From Candidatus Accumulibacter cognatus (GTDB taxonomy: Bacteria > Pseudomonadota > Gammaproteobacteria > Burkholderiales > Rhodocyclaceae), in the NCBI GenBank assembly GCA_013414765.1, contig CP058708.1, forward strand, positions 1 through 64,000: a DNA stretch of 64,000 nt, written 5' to 3'. The notes under the pieces are model-generated. The model made no database searches. It was not told where the DNA came from and saw only the letters and a list, made by a program, of their open reading frames with translations. Of this stretch, positions 1 to 10,756 are shown piece by piece; within the stretch, counting starts at the first letter, position 1, and the number at the start of each line of letters is the position of its first letter. The translations under genes and the position numbers were made by a program.

Positions 1-634
1 GCGCAATAGCGACAACAAAGATGAACGGTACGCTGCGCCGCAGGTTGACGTCCTTGAAACTGTAGAAGCGGACATTGGATACCATCGAGATTCCGGCAAA
101 AATCACCAGCCCACAGGCCAGCCAGCGCACGTCAGCAGCGGCAATCTGCTTGTCGATCATCACCCAGAAAAATCCGGTCACCAGAGCCGCGGCGGCCGGA
201 CTTGGCAAGCCCTGGAAATAACGCCGATCGATCACTTCCAGCGTCGTATTGAAGCGCGCCAGCCTGAGCGCGGCGCCAACGCAGTAGATGAAGGCTGCAA
301 TCCAGCCGAGTCGACCCATGTCCTTGAGCGTCCACGCGTAAGTCACCAGCGCTGGGGCGACACCGAACGAGACCATATCGGACAGCGAATCGTACTCCGC
401 CCCGAACGCACTTTGCGTGCGCGTCATACGCGCCACCCGCCCATCGAGGCCATCAAGCACCATAGCCACGAAAATACCCACCGCAGCCAGTTCAAAGCTG
501 CCCTTCATCGCCTGCACGATGGCGAAAAAACCTCCGAACAGTGCCGCCGTGGTAAACAGGTTCGGCAATACATAAATGCCTCGACGCCGCAATTCGGGGT
601 TGAACAAGGTCTTGCGAGGCTTGATTTCGGGCAT
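1..634 (-). CDS. pssA: CDP-diacylglycerol--serine O-phosphatidyltransferase, 3' end cut by window edge
   Basis: This inner-membrane enzyme makes phosphatidylserine from CDP-diacylglycerol and L-serine, the first step toward phosphatidylethanolamine. The reading frame is open to the window edge, so the C-terminus is missing. Reading from the ATG at 634, the protein begins MPEIKPRKTLFNPELRRRG. It then carries the CDP-alcohol phosphatidyltransferase signature, DGLDGRVAR followed by G-A-E-Y-D-S-L-S-D, with the spaced Asp residues that bind metal and substrate. Several hydrophobic segments follow, as expected for this family. It lies just upstream of position 1 in the same direction as the ilv genes, so it may be co-transcribed with ilvC. 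The family assignment is secure; only the end is unseen. Confidence 0.93.
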   Translation of the reverse strand, partial: MPEIKPRKTLFNPELRRRGIYVLPNLFTTAALFGGFFAIVQAMKGSFELAAVGIFVAMVLDGLDGRVARMTRTQSAFGAEYDSLSDMVSFGVAPALVTYAWTLKDMGRLGWIAAFIYCVGAALRLARFNTTLEVIDRRYFQGLPSPAAAALVTGFFWVMIDKQIAAADVRWLACGLVIFAGISMVSNVRFYSFKDVNLRRSVPFIFVVAIA

Positions 635-717
635 TGCGCTATGAAGTGAAAACGGGCAGGAACCAAGAAGGCGGAAGGCAGCTTGACTGCCTTCCACTCC
701 GCAAGCCATGAAATCGA

Positions 718-2258
<1,541 letters not shown>

Positions 2259-2270
2259 CTTGCCTTTCCC

Positions 2271-3983
2271 TTACAGGTCTTCAGTCAGGATCATGTCGGC
2301 AAGACCTTTGCCGGCGGCCACCATCGGAAAGACATTGGCTTTCTGATCGGTGATGAAATCCATGAATACGAGATCGTCCTTATGGTCGATAAATGCCTTG
2401 CGCAGTGCCGGCTCGACGTCTTCGGGCCTTTCGATGCGCATGCCGACGTGCCCATAGGCTTCAGCCAGCTTGACGAAGTCGGGCAAGGAATCCATGTACG
2501 ACTCCGCATAACGACTTCCGTAGAACATCTCCTGCCACTGCCGAACCATTCCCAGGTAGCGGTTGTTGAGATTGATGATCTTGATCGGCAAACGAAATTG
2601 CTTGGCGGTTGAAAGCTCCTGGATACACATCTGGATCGAGCCCTCGCCGGTGACGCAGGCAATCGTCATCTCCGGATGCTGCAGAGCCGCCCCCATGGCG
2701 TAGGGCAGGCCAACCCCCATGGTGCCCAGACCACCCGAATTGAGCCAACGCCGCGGCTCGTCGAACTTGTAGTATTGTGCTGCCCACATTTGATGCTGGC
2801 CGACGTCGGAAGTCACAATCGCCTTCCCCCCAGTCACCTCATACAGCTTTTCCATGACGTACTGTGGCATGATGATGCTCTTCTTCATCCGGTAATTCAT
2901 GCACTGCTTGGTGCGCCACTCCTCGATCTCCTGCCACCATGCCGCCAGTACCCCAGCGTCCGGACTAGCATTCCCGGCATCCAGCAACCTCAGCATTTCA
3001 TCTAGAACATCCGGGACATTGCCGACAATCGGCACATCGACTTTGACGCGTTTGGAGATCGACGAGGGATCAATGTCGACGTGGATGATCTTGCGCGGCA
3101 ATGAAGAGAAATTCTCCGGATTGCCGATCACCCGATCGTCAAAACGAGCGCCGATGGCCAGCAACACGTCGCAGTGCTGCATCGCCAGATTGGCCTCGAC
3201 GGTGCCATGCATGCCGGGCATGCCCAAGAATTGCCGGTCGGTTCCCGGATAAGCGCCGAGGCCCATCAGGGTATTGGTGATCGGAAAACCCAGGCGGCGG
3301 GTAAGCCTGGTCAATTGATCGGCACCATTCGAGAGAATGACGCCCCCGCCGGAGTAGATCATCGGCCGCTTGGCTTCGAGCAACAGGTGAACCGCTTTCT
3401 TGATCTGGCCCAGATGCCCCTTGATGACCGGGTTGTACGACCGCATCTGGATCGTCTCCGGATACTCGAACTTGCACTTGGCTGCGGTAACGTCCTTCGG
3501 AATATCCACCACTACCGGACCCGGACGGCCACTGTTGGCAATATAAAAGGCCTTTTTTATCGTCACCGCCAGCTGGTGCACGTCATTGACCAGAAAGTTG
3601 TGTTTCACGCAAGGTCGGGTGATACCGACGGTATCGCACTCCTGGAAGGCGTCCTGACCGATATAGGCATTCGGCACCTGCCCTGAAATCACCACCAGCG
3701 GCACCGAATCCATATAGGCCGTGGCAATACCGGTCACGGCGTTGGTCGCGCCCGGACCCGAGGTCACCAGCGCCACGCCAACCTTGTGTGACGACCGTGC
3801 CAGACCGTCGGCCGCATGTACTGCTGCCTGTTCGTGGCGGACCAGAACATGTTTGATCTGATCCTGCTTGAACAGGGCATCATAAATGTGAAGCACCGCC
3901 CCACCCGGATAGCCGAATACATATTCGACCTTTTCTTCCTGCAGGCACCTGATTACAATCTCTGCACCGGTCATCATCGTCAT
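2271..3983 (-). CDS. ilvB: Acetolactate synthase large (catalytic) subunit
   Basis: This thiamine-diphosphate enzyme condenses two pyruvates, or pyruvate with 2-ketobutyrate, in branched-chain amino acid synthesis. About 570 residues long, it shows the N-terminal catalytic region EKVEYVFGYPGGAVL with the active-site Glu context (VRHEQAAVHAADG), the FAD-binding middle domain, and the C-terminal ThDP motif. That motif reads VTGEGSIQM followed by NLNNRYLGM, so the usual GDG is GEG here. The frame opens at a TTG at 4004, but the ATG at 3983 is preferred because a GGGG stretch precedes it at suitable distance. Together with ilvN and ilvC it forms one minus-strand operon. Confidence 0.96.
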   Translation of the reverse strand: MTMMTGAEIVIRCLQEEKVEYVFGYPGGAVLHIYDALFKQDQIKHVLVRHEQAAVHAADGLARSSHKVGVALVTSGPGATNAVTGIATAYMDSVPLVVISGQVPNAYIGQDAFQECDTVGITRPCVKHNFLVNDVHQLAVTIKKAFYIANSGRPGPVVVDIPKDVTAAKCKFEYPETIQMRSYNPVIKGHLGQIKKAVHLLLEAKRPMIYSGGGVILSNGADQLTRLTRRLGFPITNTLMGLGAYPGTDRQFLGMPGMHGTVEANLAMQHCDVLLAIGARFDDRVIGNPENFSSLPRKIIHVDIDPSSISKRVKVDVPIVGNVPDVLDEMLRLLDAGNASPDAGVLAAWWQEIEEWRTKQCMNYRMKKSIIMPQYVMEKLYEVTGGKAIVTSDVGQHQMWAAQYYKFDEPRRWLNSGGLGTMGVGLPYAMGAALQHPEMTIACVTGEGSIQMCIQELSTAKQFRLPIKIINLNNRYLGMVRQWQEMFYGSRYAESYMDSLPDFVKLAEAYGHVGMRIERPEDVEPALRKAFIDHKDDLVFMDFITDQKANVFPMVAAGKGLADMILTEDL

Positions 3984-4185
3984 TGCCGTCGCCCCAGCAA
4001 GCAAATTGCTCGAAAAAAGTCTGCCACGTTAAAGCTTTGGCCGCGATTGGTCAAGGCATTCACCACAACCGACGCCTGCGGAAACAGTTTCCAACCCAAC
4101 AACAGCAAGGATTCTCGCTCTGGCCAGCCAACGCGAACTGTCGGATTTCCTCACTGCAATCGAACGTCGTGCTTTCAAACAGGCC

Positions 4186-4686
4186 ATGTTCGCAGTGCAT
4201 AATGAAGAATCAGCGCTCGACATCGTTCAGGACGCGATGATGAAGCTTGCCGAAAAATATGGCGATCGCCCGCCGGCCGAACTCCCGATGCTTTTTCAAC
4301 GCATCTTGCAGAACACGATTCGCGACTACTATCGGCGCAGCAAGGTTCGCTCGCTGTGGACCACCTTATTCTCGTCGCTTTCTTCACACAGCGATGACGA
4401 GGATTACGATCCACTTGAAACTGTCAGCGGTGAATCGGGATCATATAGCCCGCAAACACCGGACGGCCAACTACAGCAAACGCAACTCCTTGCGATAATT
4501 GAAGAAGAGATAGAATCACTGCCTGCACGTCAACGGGAAGCCTTCCTCCTGCGTTACTGGGAAGATATGGATGTGGCCGAGACGGCCTCAGCCATGGGCT
4601 GCTCGGAGGGCAGCGTCAAGACGCACTGCTCGCGTGCCAATCACTCGCTGGCGGCTGCACTGAAAGCAAGAGGAATCACCTTATGA
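4186..4686 (+). CDS. RNA polymerase sigma factor, ECF type (sigma-70 family)
   Basis: This ECF sigma factor recruits RNA polymerase to an alternative promoter set. Region 2 (SALDIVQDAMMKLAEKYGDRP) and region 4 (LPARQREAFLLRYWEDMDVAETASAMG, a helix-turn-helix) are both clear. The ATG at 4186 is the first usual start, but it leaves region 2 short. The same frame stays open upstream and encodes a plausible first helix (ELSDFLTAIERRAFKQA) from a CTG at 4120, with AAGGA eight bases before it, so the true start may be that CTG. The gene overlaps the next one by ATGA. It heads a four-gene set (sigma, DUF3619, DUF3106, RDD) common in betaproteobacteria. Its regulon cannot be read from this sequence. 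Confidence 0.88.
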   Translation: MFAVHNEESALDIVQDAMMKLAEKYGDRPPAELPMLFQRILQNTIRDYYRRSKVRSLWTTLFSSLSSHSDDEDYDPLETVSGESGSYSPQTPDGQLQQTQLLAIIEEEIESLPARQREAFLLRYWEDMDVAETASAMGCSEGSVKTHCSRANHSLAAALKARGITL

Positions 4687-5060
4687 ATGAACTGCATTTT
4701 GCCTACAAGATCAGACAACACCTGAATCGCGGACTCAACGAACTGCCCGCGGGAACCCTCAAGCGACTCGAAAGTGCAAGGCAACAAGCACTGTCGCAGC
4801 AAAAGGTCTTGGTACACCAATCGGTACTGGCTGGAGTAGGTAATTTTGTACAGCATCAGGTCGACAACCTGCACATCAAACAGGTGTTGCTGGCCTTGAT
4901 CGTCGTTCTCGGCATCACCAGCTACACTTACTGGTATGCAGACCAAAGCATCACCGAACTCGAGATCATCGACAGTGCGCTTCTCTCGGACGATCTGCCA
5001 ATCGCTGCATTCACCGACAAGGGCTTTGATGCATGGCTAAAAAGCTCGGCGTCGCAGTAA
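4683..5060 (+). CDS. DUF3619 family membrane protein
   Basis: A 125-residue protein of the DUF3619 type that regularly follows an ECF sigma factor in betaproteobacteria. One transmembrane helix is visible near residues 61-80 (KQVLLALIVVLGITSYTYW), with a basic N-terminal cytoplasmic part and an acidic outer part ending FDAWLKSSASQ. This topology resembles a small anti-sigma factor, but no anti-sigma domain is recognised, so that role is only a guess from context. Its start overlaps the sigma gene by four bases (ATGA) and its end overlaps the next gene by 28, which points to translational coupling. Confidence 0.85.
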   Translation: MNELHFAYKIRQHLNRGLNELPAGTLKRLESARQQALSQQKVLVHQSVLAGVGNFVQHQVDNLHIKQVLLALIVVLGITSYTYWYADQSITELEIIDSALLSDDLPIAAFTDKGFDAWLKSSASQ

Positions 5061-5662
5061 TTCTCGCTGGCTTTGTCGTGCTTACAGCGTGGGCAGACGT
5101 ACCCAGCCCTACGGCTATAGTCACCCCACCCCAGCCACAATGGACCGAGTTGCCGGTCGCGCAAAAAGTCATCCTCGCGCCGCTAAGCGACAACTGGGAC
5201 GCGATGGAGTACAGTCAACAGAAGAAATGGCTGGGGATCACGCGCCGCTTTGCCACCATGACGCCGGAGGAGCAACGTCGAATCCAGGTTCAGATGCAGG
5301 ATTGGGCGAAACTGACACCCGAGCAGCGCAGCCTCGCGCGCGCGCGCTTCATGACCGCCAACAAGCTTCCGGCCGAACAGAAACAGGAACTCCGGCAGAA
5401 ATGGGAGGAGTACTCCAGTCTGCCCGAAGAAGAAAAGGAAAGACTCAAGCAGCAAGCCGCTAGCAAGTCGGTCCCGAAACCGGGGAGCTTACCCGGTAGC
5501 GCCACACCTGCCAGCACCACAGCGCCGACGCCAGCCCCCCCCTCACCCGTCAGCACCCCATCCCCGCCAGTCGAAGCCAGCCCCCTGCAGCCGCCGGTCA
5601 CTCTCCCGCCAACGCCTACCACAGCTGCGCCGCCCGCCAGCGAGGCGGAAGTCCGACGCTAA
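5033..5662 (+). CDS. DUF3106 domain-containing exported protein
   Basis: A 209-residue secreted protein. Residues 1-21 form a signal peptide (MAKKLGVAVILAGFVVLTAWA). Residues 30-145 are the DUF3106 domain, with repeated short helical units of the form MTPEEQRRIQ, LTPEQRSLAR and LPEEEKERL. The remaining 60 residues are a Pro/Thr/Ala/Ser-rich tail, probably disordered and periplasmic. The domain's charged heptad-like units recall periplasmic sensors of the CpxP/ZraP kind, but no homology to those is claimed. It overlaps both neighbours and belongs to the sigma/DUF3619/RDD operon. Function unknown. Confidence 0.87.
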   Translation: MAKKLGVAVILAGFVVLTAWADVPSPTAIVTPPQPQWTELPVAQKVILAPLSDNWDAMEYSQQKKWLGITRRFATMTPEEQRRIQVQMQDWAKLTPEQRSLARARFMTANKLPAEQKQELRQKWEEYSSLPEEEKERLKQQAASKSVPKPGSLPGSATPASTTAPTPAPPSPVSTPSPPVEASPLQPPVTLPPTPTTAAPPASEAEVRR

Positions 5663-6093
5663 TGCTGGCTGCTGCGCAGGCCGTCGGGCGACCACCGGGC
5701 ATCCTGCGTCGTCTGTTGAGCATGGCATACGACTCCCTGCTGCTGTTTGCGGCACTGGCCGTGCTGGTGCTTCTGCCGCACGTTCTCCTGGGCGCTTTCG
5801 CACACCGCCTGGTTTCCCCGGTCATTGGCTGGGCGCATTGCTTCCTCGTGATGCTGATCTATTTTCTCTGGTTCTGGAGCAACGGGCGGCAAACCCTGGC
5901 CATGAAAACCTGGCGCATCCGGCTAGTGACCCGTGAGGGCTTGCCCGTCCGCCCGGCACGGGTGCTCCTGCGCTATCTATTGTGCTGGCCGAGCATCGTT
6001 CTCGGCGGCGCCGGCATCCTCTGGGCATTGTTCGACCGCGACCGGCAATTTCTGCACGATCGCCTCGCCGGCACGCGGCTGATCATCAACTGA
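5662..6093 (+). CDS. RDD family membrane protein
   Basis: A 143-residue inner-membrane protein of the RDD family. The family's conserved Arg and Asp positions are seen in RRLLSMAYDSLLLFAAL near the N-terminus, and the closing motif FLHDRLAGTRLI is typical. Three hydrophobic segments are visible, near residues 23-40, 55-75 and 100-122. The start ATG overlaps the TAA of the DUF3106 gene by one base, so it is the last gene of that operon. The molecular role of RDD proteins is generally unclear. Confidence 0.88.
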   Translation: MLAAAQAVGRPPGILRRLLSMAYDSLLLFAALAVLVLLPHVLLGAFAHRLVSPVIGWAHCFLVMLIYFLWFWSNGRQTLAMKTWRIRLVTREGLPVRPARVLLRYLLCWPSIVLGGAGILWALFDRDRQFLHDRLAGTRLIIN

Positions 6094-6099
6094 GCCCCC

Positions 6100-7173
6100 T
6101 CAGCGCTTTTCAGCCCACCAGATCATGACCACCGCCGTCAGCAGAAACAGAACTGACGGTGTGACTGCGCTGAGCAGCGGCGACCAGCTGTTGATCGCAC
6201 CGAGATTGGAAAACAAGCCGTTGAGCATGTAAAACAAGATTCCAGTCATCACCCCGGCAAAGATTTTGATACCTACCCTATCGGCCCGGTAATGTGCGCC
6301 ACCGAACGGCAAGGCAAGCGCAACCATGACCAAGGCCGCCAAGGGATAGACCACCTTTTTCCAGAAGGCGATGTCGTAGCGGGTGCTCTTCTGATGATTG
6401 TCCGCCAAATGTTTGGTATAGGCCGAGAGGTGCCGAAGCGACATCCGATCGGGCGAGACCATCAGCACCGCGAGAATGTCCGGATTCAGGGCCGATCGCC
6501 ACAACATCTCCGGCATCTTCCGGACTTCCGCCCGCTCGGCAAGCAGGACGGTCTGTACCACTTCGGTCAGCCGCCAACTATCGGGCAGAACGTGCTTCCC
6601 CTCTGCAGCCTCGGTGACGGCACGTAAGCTTGCCTTCTCGTCAAATTCGTAAATGCGGATGCCGCGTAAACGTGCATCCGGCAGAACCACGCGCACATTG
6701 ATAAAACTCCGTTCGTCCTTGACCCACAATCCCGACCTCAGATCTTGTCCGACCATTCGGCCCTTTTCCTTCAAGCGCATCTGATACGCCGCACGTTCAG
6801 CCGGCGGCGCCACAAACTCGCCGATCAGGTAAGTCGCCAGTGCAAATAGGCCTGCCACCTGAAACAAACCACCGAGCAGGGCTGCGGTGGACAAACCCGA
6901 GGCGCGCAAGACGGTGAGTTCGGAATGACGGGCGAGCACCGAGAGCGCGTAGAGCGTACCGATCAGGACAGCAATCGGCATCAATTCATAGGCGCGCCCC
7001 GGCGCGCGCAGCAGGGCAAAGCCAAGCGCATGGTGCAGCTGATATCCGCCCTGCCCGACGCTCTTGATCTCGCCGAGCAGGTCGAAAAAGGCAAACAAGG
7101 CCAGAAACGCCAGCAGTACCAGCAAGATGGCGCCTGCCAGCTCACGTGCCAAGTAGCGACGATAAATCTTCAT
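6100..7173 (-). CDS. lptG: LPS export ABC transporter permease LptG
   Basis: LptG pairs with LptF and LptB2 to extract lipopolysaccharide from the inner membrane and feed it to the periplasmic bridge. The 357-residue protein has the family layout: two N-terminal membrane helices, a periplasmic beta-jellyroll domain (RSGLWVKDERSFINVR onward), and two to four C-terminal helices. The open frame extends upstream to 7299, but the ATG at 7173 begins the conserved MKIYRRYLARELAGA and overlaps the end of lptF by four bases, so it is chosen. The ATGA overlap shows coupling with lptF. Confidence 0.95.
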   Translation of the reverse strand: MKIYRRYLARELAGAILLVLLAFLALFAFFDLLGEIKSVGQGGYQLHHALGFALLRAPGRAYELMPIAVLIGTLYALSVLARHSELTVLRASGLSTAALLGGLFQVAGLFALATYLIGEFVAPPAERAAYQMRLKEKGRMVGQDLRSGLWVKDERSFINVRVVLPDARLRGIRIYEFDEKASLRAVTEAAEGKHVLPDSWRLTEVVQTVLLAERAEVRKMPEMLWRSALNPDILAVLMVSPDRMSLRHLSAYTKHLADNHQKSTRYDIAFWKKVVYPLAALVMVALALPFGGAHYRADRVGIKIFAGVMTGILFYMLNGLFSNLGAINSWSPLLSAVTPSVLFLLTAVVMIWWAEKR

Positions 7174-8249
7174 CGCGACAGACGGGCGAATGAGCTGACG
7201 GCAATACGCTGATAGAACATCAGCGGGAGAAGACAGAGCATGAACAGATGTACACCCAGCACGCCGACAGCAAACGAAACCTTCCCGCTCGCCACCCAAC
7301 CCTGGCTGATGGTTACCAGATTGTTGTAGATCAGATAAACGAAAATGGCAATCAGCATGTTTGCCGAACGACCGGCACGTGGATTGACGAACGACAGGGG
7401 AATCGCCAGTAACGCCAGCACGATCGCAGAGAATGGGAAGCTGAAACGGTAAAGCAGCTCAGCCCGATAGACTGGCAAATCAATCGGCAACAGCGCCAAG
7501 GTAGGCATCGTCCTCGGTGTCGGGGCAATGCCGCGCACCTCCTTGGTCTCCACACGAACCGCATGGCGTGCATACTCCATAATGCGGAATTCCGCGCTGC
7601 CCGGAGGGAACTCGTAGCGACGACCGTTCTCCAGGATGATGAATCGATCACCGTTTGCGGCGACCTCCTGATACCCGGAGGCAGCCATCGTCACCCCCAA
7701 ACGCTCAGGCCGCATCTCGTTGACGAACACGTTGAAGACGTTGCTGGTGTCAGCATCGATCCCTTCCACAAAAACGACGCGTTCACCGGCTGATGATTCC
7801 TGGAAAATGCCGGGAGAGATTTGTCCGGCATCGTGCCGGGAACTCAGTTTGTCGCGGAACTCGGCGCTCTGCGACAGTGCCCAGGGCGAAAGGAAGAGGG
7901 AGAGCACCGAGATGGTCATCACCAGCGGCATGACGAACACCAGTACCGGCCGAATCCATGCCATCAGCGACAATCCGGAAGAGAACCAGACCACCATCTC
8001 GGAATCCCGATAGCTGCGTGAAAGCGCCAGCAAGATGGCGACAAACGACGACAGCGACAATAACACTGGCAGGTAGTTGAGCGACGAAAAACCCAGCAGG
8101 GCCACCACGGCGTCCGGTTCGACACGGCCTTGTGCTGCGTCACCGAGCAGCCGAATCAATTGAGTCGTCATCATGATGGCGAAAAGCGCGGTGAAGACGC
8201 CGGCCGCCAAGTGCGTGAACTCGCGACGGACAGCACGCTGGAAGATCAT
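7170..8249 (-). CDS. lptF: LPS export ABC transporter permease LptF
   Basis: Partner permease of LptG in the Lpt lipopolysaccharide exporter. The 359-residue product begins MIFQRAVRREFTHLAAGVF, typical of LptF. It has helices near residues 15-35, 55-75 and 95-120, a periplasmic domain (GERVVFVEGID, then FIILENGRRYE), and C-terminal helices including AIVLALLAIPLSFVNPRAGR. It starts 74 bases from the divergent pepA, the usual betaproteobacterial arrangement, so the short gap must hold both promoters. It overlaps lptG by four bases downstream. Confidence 0.95.
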   Translation of the reverse strand: MIFQRAVRREFTHLAAGVFTALFAIMMTTQLIRLLGDAAQGRVEPDAVVALLGFSSLNYLPVLLSLSSFVAILLALSRSYRDSEMVVWFSSGLSLMAWIRPVLVFVMPLVMTISVLSLFLSPWALSQSAEFRDKLSSRHDAGQISPGIFQESSAGERVVFVEGIDADTSNVFNVFVNEMRPERLGVTMAASGYQEVAANGDRFIILENGRRYEFPPGSAEFRIMEYARHAVRVETKEVRGIAPTPRTMPTLALLPIDLPVYRAELLYRFSFPFSAIVLALLAIPLSFVNPRAGRSANMLIAIFVYLIYNNLVTISQGWVASGKVSFAVGVLGVHLFMLCLLPLMFYQRIAVSSFARLSR

Positions 8250-8323
8250 TTTTTGACTTTGGTGAAAAACTGCAGTGATAATCGGCTTTTCGCAAACAGT
8301 GCGGGTTGCCTGAGGAGGGGTGA

Positions 8324-9820
8324 GTGGAATTTAGCATAAAAAGTGGTAGCCCGGAGAAGCAACGCAGTGCCTGTGTGGTGGTCGGAGTTTTCGAACCGCG
8401 CAAACTGACACTGGCCGCCGAACTTCTCGACAACGCGGCGCACAACCATCTTTCGGACATCATTCGCCGCGGCGACATGGAAGGAAAGGCGGGCTCGACG
8501 CTGCTGCTGCACAATGTTCCTGGCACGCTCTGTGACCGGGTCCTGCTGGTCGGTCTCGGCAAGGAGAAGGAGTTTGGCGACAAGGCGTATTGCGACGCCA
8601 TTCGCAGCGCCGTGAGGACGCTCAACGAAACCGGCTCCTTTGACGGTACCGTCTTTCTGACCGAAACGAGCGTCAGGAAGCGTAGCTCTGCTTGGCGCGT
8701 TCGTCAGGCCACCATGGTGGCGCAGGAAACCGTCTATCGTTTCGATCAGTTCAAGAGCAAAAAGGACAAGGTGCGCCGGCCCCTGCGCAAACTCACCTTT
8801 GTCATTGATCGCCGCAATGAACTGGCTGCCGCCGAGGAAGCCCTGCACCAAGGGCAGGCCATTGCCGAGGGCATGGCCCTGGCAAAGAATCTTGCCAATC
8901 TGCCGGGCAATGTATGCACCCCTGCCTTTCTTGCAGAAACTGCACAAAAGATGGCTTCCGAACACAAGCTGGAGTGCCAGATTCTCGAACGTGACGAGAT
9001 GACTGCCCTGGGCATGCACTCCCTGCTATCCGTCGCCAAAGGCTCGCAGCAGCCGCCGAAACTGATTGTTCTGCAGCACAAGGGAGGCAAGAACGATGAC
9101 AAGCCGGTGGTTCTCGTCGGCAAGGGCATCACCTTTGACAGCGGTGGCATTTCGCTCAAACCGGCACCGGAAATGGACGAGATGAAATACGACATGTGCG
9201 GTGCTGCCAGCGTGCTGGGTACAATCAAGGCAGCAGCGCTGATGAAACTGCCGATCAATCTGACGGTGATCGTCCCGTCCTCTGAGAACATGCCCGGCGG
9301 GGCCGCCACGCGACCTGGCGACATCGTCACTTCGATGTCTGGTCAGACCATTGAAATCCTCAACACCGATGCTGAAGGCCGCCTCATTCTCTGCGATGCA
9401 CTAACTTACGCCGCTCGCTTTCAACCGGAGACAGTGATTGACATCGCCACGCTCACCGGCGCCTGCGTGATCGCTCTTGGTCATGTCGCGACCGGCCTCT
9501 TTGCCAATAACGAGGCCCTGGCGCGGGAGCTCGTGCATGCCGGCGATGATGCACACGACCGCGCCTGGCAAATGCCCTTGTGGGACGACTACCAGGAACT
9601 GCTCAAGAGCCCATTCGCCGACATGGCCAACATCGGTGGCCGCTGGGGAGGCAGCATCACCGCCGCGTGTTTTCTCGCCCGTTTTACCCGAAAGTACGTC
9701 TGGGCTCACCTCGACATCGCTGGCACCGCCTGGAAGTCGGGCACCGACAAGGGTGCAACCGGGCGACCCGTGCCGCTACTCATGCACTATCTGTTGAAAC
9801 GCGCAGGGAAGCTGGATTGA
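8324..9820 (+). CDS. pepA: Cytosol (leucyl) aminopeptidase PepA
   Basis: PepA is a hexameric M17 aminopeptidase that removes N-terminal Leu and other residues; in some bacteria it also acts as an architectural DNA-binding protein. At 498 residues it is of normal length. The active-site region shows VGKGITFDSGGISLKP with the metal-binding Lys and Asp, and the family signature NTDAEGRL, followed by the helix ending AARF. It diverges from lptF and its last codons overlap the TTG start of holC. That coupling of pepA and holC is common in proteobacteria. Confidence 0.97.
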   Translation: MEFSIKSGSPEKQRSACVVVGVFEPRKLTLAAELLDNAAHNHLSDIIRRGDMEGKAGSTLLLHNVPGTLCDRVLLVGLGKEKEFGDKAYCDAIRSAVRTLNETGSFDGTVFLTETSVRKRSSAWRVRQATMVAQETVYRFDQFKSKKDKVRRPLRKLTFVIDRRNELAAAEEALHQGQAIAEGMALAKNLANLPGNVCTPAFLAETAQKMASEHKLECQILERDEMTALGMHSLLSVAKGSQQPPKLIVLQHKGGKNDDKPVVLVGKGITFDSGGISLKPAPEMDEMKYDMCGAASVLGTIKAAALMKLPINLTVIVPSSENMPGGAATRPGDIVTSMSGQTIEILNTDAEGRLILCDALTYAARFQPETVIDIATLTGACVIALGHVATGLFANNEALARELVHAGDDAHDRAWQMPLWDDYQELLKSPFADMANIGGRWGGSITAACFLARFTRKYVWAHLDIAGTAWKSGTDKGATGRPVPLLMHYLLKRAGKLD

Positions 9821-10242
9821 CACGTATTTTCTTCTACCACAACGCCTCTGACCGGATTGCCGCGACCGCCGCCTTGATTTGCAAGGCTCTGGCACAGAAG
9901 AAGGCCTCGCTGGTCTATGCACCGGATGCCGAGGTCGCCGCGGCACTTGACCGCAGGCTGTGGATGTACCCGCCAACCGGCTTTATCCCGCACGTGCAGA
10001 TCAACTCGCCACTGGCCGCCGAAACCCCGGTACTGATTGCCGGCGAGCTTGACGTATTACCGCAGGATGAACGACTGTTCAACCTCGCGGCCGAGGTACC
10101 GCCAGGTTTTGCTCGTTTTACCAGCCTCATTGAAGTGGTCGGCCAGGGGAGCGAAGAGCGCGCCTCCGGTCGTCGGCGCGCCCGGTTCTACAAGGATCGT
10201 GGCTACGACATCCGGTACCTCGATCTGACAGGGAAAGGCTGA
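9817..10242 (+). CDS. holC: DNA polymerase III subunit chi
   Basis: Chi links the clamp loader, through psi, to single-stranded DNA-binding protein at the replication fork. The 141-residue product begins T-R-I-F-F-Y-H-N after a TTG start and contains KASLVYAPDAEVAAALD, the conserved TGFIPHV, and an ending with RGYDIRYLDLT, all as in HolC. The TTG at 9817 overlaps the stop codon of pepA, gives the standard length, and is the only sensible start; a longer upstream frame is just the pepA coding region read in another frame. The TGA is shared with the start of the next gene. Confidence 0.93.
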   Translation: MTRIFFYHNASDRIAATAALICKALAQKKASLVYAPDAEVAAALDRRLWMYPPTGFIPHVQINSPLAAETPVLIAGELDVLPQDERLFNLAAEVPPGFARFTSLIEVVGQGSEERASGRRRARFYKDRGYDIRYLDLTGKG

Positions 10243-10724
10243 TGGCAGACGACAGCGACCTGATCCGTCGGGTGGATTCCCTGATCAACGCCGAGGCCGC
10301 GGCTGGCGGTGATCGTCGCGAAGACGCACGCCGGCCGCGGCGACGGCGCAGCTTCCTGGCCTCGGCCACGCCAGCCGGATCGTCAGCAAGCATAACCCCC
10401 GTCACGCCCTCTGGCAACGAGGAAGAAGACCTGCCGGTCCTCACCGAAGTGGTCTTGCCGACGCCAGACGTTCCCGCAGAGGACAGCGCCAAGCTGCGCG
10501 AGACGCTGGCCGCAGATCTCGCCGAACGCCTTGATCGGCAGCTGCAGAGCGAAATGCTGGCGCTCGTCGAAGCGGCCCTGCTGACGGCCACGGATTACTT
10601 GCAGAACGGTATCGCCGCAACCATTGAAACCGTATTGCGTGACTTCATCGAGCAGAACGGCCAGCCTCGACAGCCCATCGAGGAACCCGCTCGCGACCAG
10701 CCAGCGCTGCCTGATCAGGCCTAG
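10242..10724 (+). CDS. Hypothetical protein between holC and valS
   Basis: A 160-residue soluble protein of unknown function, not recognised by domain. The N-terminal segment MADDSDLIRRVDSLINAEA looks helical and is followed by an arginine-rich stretch (DARRPRRRRSF). A Pro/Ser linker comes next, then an acidic to amphipathic helical C-terminal half (LRETLAADLAERLDRQLQ). The ATG overlaps the holC stop by one base, so it is probably translated with holC. Similar short charged proteins are found at this place in related betaproteobacteria, but no role can be stated. Confidence 0.75.
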   Translation: MADDSDLIRRVDSLINAEAAAGGDRREDARRPRRRRSFLASATPAGSSASITPVTPSGNEEEDLPVLTEVVLPTPDVPAEDSAKLRETLAADLAERLDRQLQSEMLALVEAALLTATDYLQNGIAATIETVLRDFIEQNGQPRQPIEEPARDQPALPDQA

Positions 10725-10756
10725 GCACCACTACTGGGGCAAGTGCGTGATGCGGG

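Noticed and set aside
3984-4119. Leader peptide attenuator in front of ilvB
   Set aside because: No short frame rich in Val, Leu or Ile codons with a following terminator hairpin was found in this gap.
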